From Bacteroidaceae bacterium (GTDB taxonomy: Bacteria; Bacteroidota; Bacteroidia; Bacteroidales; Bacteroidaceae), in assembly GCA_902362375.1 (NCBI GenBank), contig CABIVS010000005.1:499278-563277 (forward strand): a DNA stretch of 64,000 nucleotides, written 5' to 3'. Both the position numbers and the translations under genes were made by a program. The notes under the pieces were generated by a model that saw only the letters and a list, made by a program, of their open reading frames with translations, ran no database searches and was not told where the DNA came from. Shown in pieces: positions 34,545 to 42,371 of this stretch; the stretch's first letter is position 1, and each line of letters opens with the position of its first letter.

Positions 34545-35912
34545 ATGGCAAAAGAGAAAACCGTATATGTATGCAGTAATTGCGGACAGGATTCACCGAA
34601 ATGGGTGGGTAAATGTCCGTCGTGTGGAGAATGGAATACGTATGTTGAGGAAATCGTACGGAAAGAACCCACTAACCGCCGTCCGGTGTCGGGCATTGAA
34701 ACACAGAAGCCCAAGCCACTGGCGCTTAGCGACATAGAGGCAGACGACGAACCACGCATCAATATGCACGATGATGAACTGAATCGTGTATTGGGGGGCG
34801 GACTTGTACAGGGTTCTCTTGTCTTGATAGGCGGCGAACCGGGAATCGGTAAATCGACGCTCGTCATGCAGACCGTACTGCACATGCCGGAAAAGAAGAT
34901 TCTTTATGTATCCGGTGAAGAGAGTGCACGACAGCTGAAACTTCGTGCCGACCGTCTCTCTGACACTTCCAGCGATTGCCTGATCGTTTGCGAGACTTCA
35001 CTCGAACAGATTTATGTGCATATCAAGAATACGAATCCCGATTTAGTGATTATCGACTCTATACAGACTATTTCCACCGAAAGTATCGAATCGTCTCCCG
35101 GAAGTATAGCGCAAGTCAGAGAGTGTTCGGCGTCCATTCTTCGTTTTGCGAAAGAAACGCATACGCCTGTATTGCTGATCGGACACATTAATAAGGAAGG
35201 AAGTATTGCAGGACCTAAAGTGCTGGAACATATCGTAGATACCGTTCTTCAATTTGAAGGCGACCAACATTATATGTATCGTATTCTACGCAGTATCAAG
35301 AATCGTTTCGGTAGTACGGCAGAATTAGGTATTTATGAAATGCGTCAGGATGGGTTGCGCCAAGTGAGTAATCCTTCCGAACTTTTGCTAAGTCAGGATC
35401 ATGAAGGGATGAGCGGGGTAGCCATTGCTTCCGCCATTGAGGGGATTCGACCGTTCTTGATTGAGACACAGGCTTTGGTAAGCTCTGCAGTCTACGGAAA
35501 TCCGCAACGTTCGGCAACCGGTTTCGATTTGAGAAGAATGAATATGCTGCTGGCTGTTCTCGAAAAGCGCGTGGGATTTAAGTTGGCACAGAAAGATGTG
35601 TTTCTGAATATTGCCGGAGGACTGAAAGTGAATGATCCGGCTATCGACCTGCCGGTTATCAGTGCGATCCTTTCTTCCAATATGGATGCAGCCATTGAAC
35701 CGGAAGTTTGCATGGCGGGAGAAATCGGTCTGTCGGGAGAGATACGTCCTGTGAATCGGATTGAGCAGCGTATCGGTGAGGCTGAAAAGTTAGGTTTCAA
35801 ACGTTTCTTGTTGCCGAAATATAATCTGCAGGGGATTGATACTCAAAAGCTTAAGATTGAATTAGTGCCGGTGAGGAAAGTGGAAGAGGCGTTCAGGGCT
35901 TTATTCGGTTAG
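34545..35912 (+). CDS. radA: DNA repair protein RadA (Sms)
   Basis: 455 residues with three known parts: an N-terminal C4 zinc finger (CSNCGQDSPKWVGKCPSC), a RecA-like ATPase with Walker A GGEPGIGKST at 96-105 and the RadA signature RSIKNRFGSTAELG, and a C-terminal Lon-protease-like domain (from about 275, KDVFLNIAGGLKVNDPAIDLPV). RadA promotes branch migration in recombination repair. The stop codon is followed after one base by the inverted repeat at 35914. Confidence 0.96.
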   Translation: MAKEKTVYVCSNCGQDSPKWVGKCPSCGEWNTYVEEIVRKEPTNRRPVSGIETQKPKPLALSDIEADDEPRINMHDDELNRVLGGGLVQGSLVLIGGEPGIGKSTLVMQTVLHMPEKKILYVSGEESARQLKLRADRLSDTSSDCLIVCETSLEQIYVHIKNTNPDLVIIDSIQTISTESIESSPGSIAQVRECSASILRFAKETHTPVLLIGHINKEGSIAGPKVLEHIVDTVLQFEGDQHYMYRILRSIKNRFGSTAELGIYEMRQDGLRQVSNPSELLLSQDHEGMSGVAIASAIEGIRPFLIETQALVSSAVYGNPQRSATGFDLRRMNMLLAVLEKRVGFKLAQKDVFLNIAGGLKVNDPAIDLPVISAILSSNMDAAIEPEVCMAGEIGLSGEIRPVNRIEQRIGEAEKLGFKRFLLPKYNLQGIDTQKLKIELVPVRKVEEAFRALFG

Positions 35913-35913
35913 A

Positions 35914-36384
35914 TTCACCACAGAGGACACTGAGGACACAGAGGAGTGATTAATCAAGTAAGTAAATGATGATAGAAGATATTAATAATTTAACGAGTAG
36001 AGTGCCGGGATTAGCTTTTGAGGTGCATACTCAATTGGGAGCAGGTTTGCTTGAAAGTACATACGAGAGCTGCTTATTTTATGAATTGAGAGCAAACGCC
36101 ATAGATGTAGAAAGGCAAAAGAAATTACCTATAATCTATAAAGGAACCCAATTAGATACAGATTACAGAATAGATTTGTTGATAGATAATCAACTCATTA
36201 TAGAACTGAAAAGCGTGGAAACACTGCAACCGGTACATTCTGCCCAATTACTAACGTACATGAAACTTAGTAACCTGAAATATGGATTATTACTAAATTT
36301 CAATGTACCCCATTTAAAACAAGGAATCAAACGTTTTATAATCTAAAAAATTAAACTCTGTGACCTCTGTGTCCTCTGTGGTAA
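35914..36384. mobile_element. Putative element: GxxExxY gene between inverted CACCACAGAGGAC repeats
   Basis: The left copy is 35914-35944 (TTCACCACAGAGGACAC start, then TGAGGACACAGAGG) and the right copy 36356-36384 in reverse (ending CCTCTGTGGTAA). The pair is an imperfect inverted repeat, with the conserved end outward, on either side of the GxxExxY gene at 35966. Three other pairs of the same repeat in this window (38661, 43334 and 46661) lack the gene. No target-site duplication could be checked by eye. Confidence 0.55.
35966..36346 (+). CDS. GxxExxY protein (PDDEXK-like nuclease family)
   Basis: 126 residues. The naming motif is G27-L-L-E30-S-T-Y33. The nuclease-like core follows: TDYRIDLLIDN with D70, then IIELKSVETL (E80, K82), then a Q-containing helix HSAQLLTYMK. 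This order (D, E-x-K, Q) is that of the PD-(D/E)XK superfamily, and the family is listed as PDDEXK_3. No substrate is known. Two ATGs are adjacent and either can be the start. The gene is bracketed by inverted repeats, as if carried by an element. Confidence 0.88.
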   Translation: MMIEDINNLTSRVPGLAFEVHTQLGAGLLESTYESCLFYELRANAIDVERQKKLPIIYKGTQLDTDYRIDLLIDNQLIIELKSVETLQPVHSAQLLTYMKLSNLKYGLLLNFNVPHLKQGIKRFII

Positions 36385-36391
36385 AAAATAT

Positions 36392-38044
36392 ATGATACAA
36401 GAATACCAACTCCGTATACTTCCCGAAATTGCTGCAAACGAACAGAAATTAAAGGAATATCTTTCTAAAGAAAAAGGTCTGAATCTGCGTGACATCACCG
36501 CTACCCGAATTTTGAAACGGAGTATTGACGCACGCCAGCGGACTATCTTCGTCAATCTGAAGGTGAGGGCATACATCAAGGAAATGCCGCAAGAAGATGA
36601 GTACGAACATACTATATATAATAATGTAGAGGGAAAACCGCAAGTGATTGTCGTTGGCGCAGGTCCCGGCGGGCTATTCGCTGCCTTACGCCTCGTTGAA
36701 CTCGGATTACGTCCTATTGTCATCGAACGTGGAAAAGACGTGCGCGAACGTAAGAAAGATCTGGCACAAATCAGCAGGGAACACACTGTTGATCCGGAAT
36801 CGAATTACAGTTTCGGAGAAGGAGGTGCAGGAGCTTATTCGGATGGGAAACTCTATACCCGGAGCAAGAAGAGAGGAAATGTAGATAAGATTCTGAATGT
36901 ATTTTGCCAGCATGGAGCTTCGACTTCGATATTGGTGGATGCGCATCCGCATATCGGAACAGACAAATTGCCACGTGTCATTGAAAATATGCGGAACACC
37001 ATTATCGAATGTGGCGGAGAAGTACATTTCCAGACACGAATGGATGCATTGATTATTGAGAACGGTGAAGTCAAAGGTATCGAAACAAATATAGGAAAGA
37101 CCTTTCTCGGACCTGTGATACTGGCAACCGGACATTCGGCAAGAGATGTATATCGTTGGCTGGCTGCCAATAATGTGACGATTGAGGCGAAAGGAATCGC
37201 TGTCGGAGTACGTCTGGAACATCCGGCAATGTTGATCGATCAAATACAATACCATAATAAGAATGGACGGGGCAAATACCTGCCCGCTGCTGAATACAGC
37301 TTTGTAACACAGGCAGAAGGCAGAGGAGTATATAGTTTCTGTATGTGTCCCGGAGGTTTCATCGTTCCTGCCGCCAGCGGACCGGAACAAGTGGTAGTAA
37401 ACGGAATGTCTCCTGCCAACCGTGGGTCACGGTGGAGCAATTCGGGAATGGTAGTGGAAATCCAACCGGAAGATTTGGAAAATGAAGAATTAAAAATGAG
37501 GAATGAAGAGTTGGCTGCGAAACAAGATGAGCAGCTAATGGTACTGAATCCGAATTTGAAAAGTTCACAACTTTCAGAGATTAATTCACAGTTACTATCT
37601 GTTCTTCACTTTCAAGAGGAATTGGAACGTCAATGCTGGTTGCAGGGAGGCAGACGACAGACTGCTCCGGCACAACGCATGCTGGATTTTACCCGCAAGA
37701 AATTGAGTTACGATCTGCCCGAGTCATCCTATAGTCCGGGATTGATTTCGTCTCCACTTCATTTCTGGATGCCATCATTTATTAATAAAAGGCTATCTCT
37801 TGGTTTCCAACAATTCGGACGAAGCAGTCACGGGTTCCTGACTAATGAGGCAGTAATGATTGGTGTGGAGACACGAACTTCTTCTCCCGTTCGTATCATA
37901 CGCGATAAGGATACTCTGCAACATGTCACCGTTCGCGGATTATTTCCTTGCGGAGAAGGCGCAGGCTATGCCGGAGGAATTGTGTCTGCCGGGGTGGACG
38001 GCGAACGATGTGCAGAAGCAGTAGCCAACTATTTCAATCATTAA
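36392..38044 (+). CDS. FAD-dependent oxidoreductase (COG2509-type) with in-frame insertion
   Basis: 550 residues. The N-terminal part (1-85) precedes a Rossmann fold with VIVVGAGPGGLFAALRLVELG (FAD-binding GxGxxG). Then come SYSFGEGGAGAYSDGKL-like residues (NYSFGEGGAGAYSDGKLYTR), CMCPGG, and GLFPCGEGAGYAGGI near the C-terminus. The family is about 510-520 residues long. This one carries about 40 extra residues (NEELKMRNEELAAKQDEQ...NSQLLSV) between VEIQPEDL and LHFQEELE, encoded by DNA that looks like an interspersed repeat. The role is not established. Confidence 0.8.
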   Translation: MIQEYQLRILPEIAANEQKLKEYLSKEKGLNLRDITATRILKRSIDARQRTIFVNLKVRAYIKEMPQEDEYEHTIYNNVEGKPQVIVVGAGPGGLFAALRLVELGLRPIVIERGKDVRERKKDLAQISREHTVDPESNYSFGEGGAGAYSDGKLYTRSKKRGNVDKILNVFCQHGASTSILVDAHPHIGTDKLPRVIENMRNTIIECGGEVHFQTRMDALIIENGEVKGIETNIGKTFLGPVILATGHSARDVYRWLAANNVTIEAKGIAVGVRLEHPAMLIDQIQYHNKNGRGKYLPAAEYSFVTQAEGRGVYSFCMCPGGFIVPAASGPEQVVVNGMSPANRGSRWSNSGMVVEIQPEDLENEELKMRNEELAAKQDEQLMVLNPNLKSSQLSEINSQLLSVLHFQEELERQCWLQGGRRQTAPAQRMLDFTRKKLSYDLPESSYSPGLISSPLHFWMPSFINKRLSLGFQQFGRSSHGFLTNEAVMIGVETRTSSPVRIIRDKDTLQHVTVRGLFPCGEGAGYAGGIVSAGVDGERCAEAVANYFNH

Positions 38045-38060
38045 TTAAAACTAGACTAAA

Positions 38061-38663
38061 ATGAATTATCAACCCGAAATAGCAATTATAGAAGCAAACA
38101 CATTGACCTCTCTCGGTCTGAAGGGAATCTTGGAGGAAATGATTCCTATGGCAACCATACGGACTTTCCATCACTTCAGCGAACTGATGGACGATACTCC
38201 GGATATGTATGCCCACTATTTCATTTCCGCACAGATTTACGTGGAGCACAACGCTTTCTTTCTCCCCCGGAAACGAAAAACGATTGTATTGGCAAGCGAC
38301 AGTCCGCAATTCCAACTGTCCGGCGTACCTGTACTCAACATTCACGAATCCGAAGAAGAGCTGGTAAAAAATATATTGAAACTTCACCAACATGCTCACC
38401 ACGACGGTTATCCGGTAAAAGATATGCCGCCCATGCCTCCGATGCAGCCTCATCAGGAAATTCTATCCGCCCGTGAAATAGAAGTGCTCGTACTGATAAC
38501 CAAAGGATTAATCAACAAAGAAATAGCAGATAAACTGAATATCAGCCTGACTACCGTTATCACTCACCGAAAAAATATCACAGAGAAATTAGGCATTAAG
38601 TCTGTCTCCGGGCTGACTATTTATGCTGTAATGAACGGATATATCGAAGCCGACCGAATCTGA
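38061..38663 (+). CDS. LuxR-type regulator with a degenerate receiver and His/Met linker
   Basis: 200 residues. Residues 1-100 have the shape of a response-regulator receiver (IAIIEANTLTSLGLKGIL, KTIVLAS) but lack a credible phosphoacceptor Asp. Residues 107-131 form a linker with HQHAHH and MPPMPPM (His 109, 111, 113, 114, 131; Met 122, 125, 128), which could bind a metal or heme. Residues 133-200 are a LuxR helix-turn-helix (LSAREIEVLVLITKGLINKEIAD and VITHRKNITEKLGI). The next gene is a TonB receptor, which it may control. Its stop codon is the first bases of the hairpin repeat at 38661. Confidence 0.75.
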   Translation: MNYQPEIAIIEANTLTSLGLKGILEEMIPMATIRTFHHFSELMDDTPDMYAHYFISAQIYVEHNAFFLPRKRKTIVLASDSPQFQLSGVPVLNIHESEEELVKNILKLHQHAHHDGYPVKDMPPMPPMQPHQEILSAREIEVLVLITKGLINKEIADKLNISLTTVITHRKNITEKLGIKSVSGLTIYAVMNGYIEADRI

Positions 38664-38750
38664 TTCACCACAGAGGACGCAGAGGACAGAGAGGATATAA
38701 AATTTTAAGAATCATACCTCTGTGTCCTCTGCGTCCTCTGTGGTGAATCA
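38661..38750. repeat. 34-bp CACCACAGAGGAC inverted repeat, compact hairpin
   Basis: 38661-38694 and 38717-38750 are inverted copies of 34 bases with one mismatch, separated by 22 bases. The left copy begins with the TGA of the regulator gene. No open frame is between them. It could form a very stable RNA stem between regulator and TonB receptor genes. Confidence 0.9.
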
Positions 38751-38788
38751 AATCCTAATAAATGAGGATTGACCGTCATCTATATTTG
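38751..38788 (+). promoter_or_regulatory. Promoter and inverted repeat upstream of the TonB receptor
   Basis: AATCCT at 38751-38756 and AGGATT at 38765-38770 form a 6-bp inverted repeat with an 8-base spacer, and TATATTTG at 38781-38788 is the -7 element. The start codon is 32 bases further. A dimeric LuxR-type protein could bind such a site. That is inference. Confidence 0.45.
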
Positions 38789-38820
38789 CCGTTACTTTGC
38801 ACCAGATAAATTAACAGCAG

Positions 38821-41286
38821 ATGAAGACAAAAAAGATTATGATTGCCCTCATGCTCCTGACGACAGGGACAGCATGGGCTGAAGATTTCCCCAAAGACTC
38901 ACTAAAAATAGTAGACATCGAAGAGGTGGTAGTGATTGCTACTCCGAAAGAAAACCGTAAACTGCGTGATCTGCCGGTAGCCGCCACCGTCTTATCACAG
39001 GAGAATATGCGCGCCAATCAGGTAAATTCCGTAAAGAACCTGACAGGTATTGTTCCCAATCTGTTTATCCCTGACTACGGTTCCAAACTGACTACTTCGA
39101 TTTATATCCGCGGAATCGGCTCACGCATCAATACTCCGTCCGTAGGACTTTATGTAGACAATATCCCTTATATCGACAAATCCGCTTTCGACTTCAACTA
39201 TGCTGATATCGAACGTATTGATATTCTTCGCGGGCCACAAGGTACCCTCTACGGACGTAACACGATGGGAGGACTTATCAAGGTGCACACAAAATCGCCT
39301 TTCACTTATCAAGGTACCGATATTCGCATGGGAGCAGCAACTTACAATAATTATAACGTTTCACTCACCCATTATCACCGTATATCCGACCGCTTTGCTT
39401 TTTCTACCGGAGGTTTCTACGAACACACGGGCGGCTTCTTTGAAAACTCTGCACGGAACAATGAAAAAGTCGACAAAAGCAACGCCGGAGGCGGACGTTT
39501 TCGTGGGATTTACCTGCCGACATCTAATCTGAAAATAGACATGACCGTGAACTATGAATATAGCGACCAGGGCGGGTATCCGTACTACTATACCGGGATT
39601 ACTCAAAACGGCATAGCCAAAGCTAAAGAAAAGGGTAAAGAAATTACAGAGGACCGGGCAGACTACATCGGTAAAATTTCATATAACGACCGCAGCAGTT
39701 ACCGCCGTGGATTGCTCAATTCTGGTGTCAACATCGAATATCAAGCCTGTAACTTTATATTGAGTGCCGTGACAGGTTATCAGAACCTGAATGACCGTAT
39801 GTTCCTCGATCAGGACTTCACAGAAAGAGATATCTTTAATATCGAGCAAAAGCAAAGGGCAAATACCATTTCCGAAGAAATTGTCTTGAAAGCCAAACCC
39901 GGAAAGAGATGGCAATGGACTACGGGAGCTTTCGGATTCTACCAATGGCTACATACCACAGGTCCCGTTCTGTTCAAAGAAGAAGGAGTGAAAACGATGA
40001 TTGAAAACAACGCCAATTCCGCTTTTGAAGAGATTGCCTCCAAACCCGGTGCACCTACTATGGGAATGACCGTACATAACCCGACACTAAGTGTAGGAGG
40101 AACCTTCGATACCCCGACTCTTAGCGGCGCACTTTATCATCAGTCTACTTTCAACAACCTATTTATCGAAGGACTGTCCGTTACAGCGGGACTCCGACTC
40201 GATTACGAAAAGATCAGTATGAAGTACAATTCCCTTAGTACTCCTGTAGACTTTGGCTTTGATTTTCACTTAGCTATGGGTCCCAACTCAATAAACTTGT
40301 CCGATCAGAATATGAAAGCTCCGGCCTCTTTCGTAGGCAAGCTATCGACTGACTATGTACAACTTCTCCCTAAATTCGCTATTCAATATGAATGGAAGAA
40401 CCAAAATAATGTGTATGCCACCGTTACCCGGGGATATCGTTCGGGAGGATATAATATCCAGATGTTCTCTGACTTATCACAAACAGAATTGACCAACTCG
40501 ATGATGAATGCCATTAAAGAAAGTCCGACAATAGGGCAAGATGCCACATGGGGGGCAACCATCATAAAAATGATGGACCAAATGGTACCGGCCAAAGAGA
40601 TTAATGTGAAAACGTCTACTACGTACAAACCCGAATATTCGTGGAACTACGAAGTGGGCAGTCATCTTACGTTGTGGGAAGGTAGGCTTTGGGCTGATCT
40701 TGCAGCATTTTATATGGACACCCGCGACCAACAACTCTCTCAATTTGCAGAAAGCGGTTTGGGACGTATTACCATCAATGCGGGAAAAAGCCGTAGTTAT
40801 GGTGCAGAAGCATCTCTTCGTGCCAGCGTGACTAAAGAACTTAGTCTGAATGCCAGTTACGGATATACCTATGCCACCTTTACTGATTATGTAATTACAG
40901 AAGGACAAAAAGATGGCAGTTCCAAAGTAACTGCGGATTATAATGGCAAATATGTCCCTTTCGTTCCCAAGCATACATTAAATATCGGTGGAGAATATGC
41001 GATCACCTGCAGCCCACGTTCTATCTTCGACCGGGTTGTGCTCCAAGCGAACTATAATGCTGCCGGACGTATCTACTGGACTGAACAAAACGACGTCAGC
41101 CAATCCTTCTATGGCACGCTCAACTGGAGAACGAATCTGGAAATCGGTGATGCAATGATTAGTTTCTGGGCACGCAACTTCCTGAATAAAGACTATGCGG
41201 CCTTCTATTTCGAAACAATGAACAAAGGTTTCATGCAGAAAGGACGCCCAATGCAATTTGGAGTAGATCTTCGCTGCCGCTTCTAA
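38821..41286 (+). CDS. TonB-dependent receptor (siderophore/heme-type plug)
   Basis: 821 residues: signal peptide, IEEVVVIATPKENRKLRDLPVAATV at the TonB box/plug start, IRGIGSRINTPSVGLYVDNIPYID, LRGPQGTLYGRNTMGGLIKVHTKSP, then a barrel ending in a terminal Phe (VDLRCRF). The layout is that of small-molecule receptors rather than SusC: no carboxypeptidase-like N-terminal domain. The ligand is unknown. It follows a LuxR-type regulator with a metal-like linker, which hints at iron, heme or another metal. No partner lipoprotein gene is beside it. Confidence 0.88.
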   Translation: MKTKKIMIALMLLTTGTAWAEDFPKDSLKIVDIEEVVVIATPKENRKLRDLPVAATVLSQENMRANQVNSVKNLTGIVPNLFIPDYGSKLTTSIYIRGIGSRINTPSVGLYVDNIPYIDKSAFDFNYADIERIDILRGPQGTLYGRNTMGGLIKVHTKSPFTYQGTDIRMGAATYNNYNVSLTHYHRISDRFAFSTGGFYEHTGGFFENSARNNEKVDKSNAGGGRFRGIYLPTSNLKIDMTVNYEYSDQGGYPYYYTGITQNGIAKAKEKGKEITEDRADYIGKISYNDRSSYRRGLLNSGVNIEYQACNFILSAVTGYQNLNDRMFLDQDFTERDIFNIEQKQRANTISEEIVLKAKPGKRWQWTTGAFGFYQWLHTTGPVLFKEEGVKTMIENNANSAFEEIASKPGAPTMGMTVHNPTLSVGGTFDTPTLSGALYHQSTFNNLFIEGLSVTAGLRLDYEKISMKYNSLSTPVDFGFDFHLAMGPNSINLSDQNMKAPASFVGKLSTDYVQLLPKFAIQYEWKNQNNVYATVTRGYRSGGYNIQMFSDLSQTELTNSMMNAIKESPTIGQDATWGATIIKMMDQMVPAKEINVKTSTTYKPEYSWNYEVGSHLTLWEGRLWADLAAFYMDTRDQQLSQFAESGLGRITINAGKSRSYGAEASLRASVTKELSLNASYGYTYATFTDYVITEGQKDGSSKVTADYNGKYVPFVPKHTLNIGGEYAITCSPRSIFDRVVLQANYNAAGRIYWTEQNDVSQSFYGTLNWRTNLEIGDAMISFWARNFLNKDYAAFYFETMNKGFMQKGRPMQFGVDLRCRF

Positions 41287-41320
41287 TCATTTTTACTCAT
41301 AAGGATATTATTTAGTCTTT

Positions 41321-41448
41321 TTATTGTCAGCCAAAGGTTTTTATCCATACAGAGCAATGATTTTCAGTACATTAACGGCTGACAATAAGCGCTGACAATA
41401 ACCAAAAACAGGCTGACAATAAAAGATTCTGACTTTTATTGTCAGCCT
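41321..41448. repeat. Five copies of GGCTGACAATAA, incl. a 15-bp hairpin terminator
   Basis: Copies (either strand) at 41321-41332, 41377-41388, 41391-41401 (one base shorter), 41410-41424 and 41434-41448. The last two form AGGCTGACAATAAAA/TTTTATTGTCAGCCT, a perfect 15-bp stem with a nine-base loop, likely the terminator for the TonB receptor gene. The other copies are unexplained. Confidence 0.8.
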
Positions 41449-41804
41449 GTCTCTTTGTAGATTAACAGCATAGAATACGGGATAGAAGAACGTATGTCCC
41501 TATGAAGTTTGCATTATAAAGCCGTTATACTTAATTTACCCAATCGGTATTGTTCTGTCAGACCTACGCTATCCTTAACTCTCCACAGCCGTGGTCGCAT
41601 CTCTCCACGGCCGTGGGAGGATCTCGTCACGACTGTGGGAAGAAGTTACCACGGCCGTGGGAAGGTAAAGATAGCGGCACCTTACCACAACTATACCGAC
41701 ACCTTACCGGAACTTTATCAATGCTTCGGCATTAGTTTACCTACTGCTTGCTATCAGTTTGCTTATACCTAAGACTGCTTCGTTCATCATCCAACGTACC
41801 TGAC
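41449..41804. other. Gene-free stretch carrying the palindrome array
   Basis: About 350 bases between the TonB receptor terminator and the convergent GNAT gene. The frames here are without ribosome sites, and the only clear structure is the 22-bp array at 41583-41714. Confidence 0.6.
41583..41714. repeat. 22-bp-period palindrome array (CCACGGCCGTGG type)
   Basis: Palindromes CCACAGCCGTGG, CCACGGCCGTGG, TCACGACTGTGG and CCACGGCCGTGG start at 41583, 41605, 41627 and 41649, exactly 22 bp apart (12-bp palindrome plus 10-bp spacer). Two further units at 41671 and 41693 keep the phase, with 18 of 22 bases identical to each other (CACCTTACC core). The core CAC-RRC-YGTG is the same as in the array at 26637. 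Confidence 0.85.
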
Positions 41805-42335
41805 CTATACTTCAGTACGATCAGATTCCTCCACCCCACCATGCAAACGCTTCATCTGATAAGCAATACGTTCCGTCCCATTCTTAACATAAATGATGCC
41901 GCAACGTTGAAAGCCATACTTCGTCAGTATATGTTGCATGACCTTATTATCCCGATGAGTATCTACCCGGACATTAGGCCAACGTTGAAAACACCAGTCC
42001 AGACAAGCTTCCGACACCCCTTTCTGCTTTCCGTTCGTTGCCAATCGGTGAATTACTCCATAAGGTTCGTCATTGAGCCATACACCTTCATAAATCTGTT
42101 GGTAAGTAGGATCCTCACCTAGTATGAAACAAAAAGTTCCCAAGATTTCTCCTTGTTCACCGATACAGACAAAGCTATGGCTCTCTTCAATTTCCTGACG
42201 AATCAATGCTTCAGACGGATAGCCGTCAATCCATTGGGTCGTGTTCCCGGTTGCACGCATAAAAGCACGGGCATAGTCATAAATCTCCATCACTAAAGGG
42301 AGATCTTTTATTTCAGTAGACCTGATTTTCATCAT
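41805..42335 (-). CDS. GNAT-family N-acetyltransferase
   Basis: 176 residues. The order is that of GNAT proteins: IRSTEIKDLPLVMEIYDYARAFM, a core strand region (SFVCIGEQGEILGTFCFIL), the acetyl-CoA region GVIHRLATNGKQKGVSEACL, and VDTHRDNKVMQHILTKYGFQRCG. A second ATG directly follows the first. The substrate is unknown. It is convergent with the TonB receptor gene, separated by repeats, and is upstream of no obvious partner. Confidence 0.85.
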   Translation of the reverse strand: MMKIRSTEIKDLPLVMEIYDYARAFMRATGNTTQWIDGYPSEALIRQEIEESHSFVCIGEQGEILGTFCFILGEDPTYQQIYEGVWLNDEPYGVIHRLATNGKQKGVSEACLDWCFQRWPNVRVDTHRDNKVMQHILTKYGFQRCGIIYVKNGTERIAYQMKRLHGGVEESDRTEV

Positions 42336-42371
42336 TTGAAAAGTTATTCAGAAATAAAACAGATAATAAAA

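Noticed and set aside
41583..41714. Considered a CRISPR array
   Set aside because: Units are 22 bp without the usual 25-40 bp repeat and 30-40 bp unique spacers, they are palindromic and degenerate, and no cas gene is present.
41509..41772. Frames through the palindrome array
   Set aside because: They exist only because the repeat lacks stops in that phase. There is no start context or domain.
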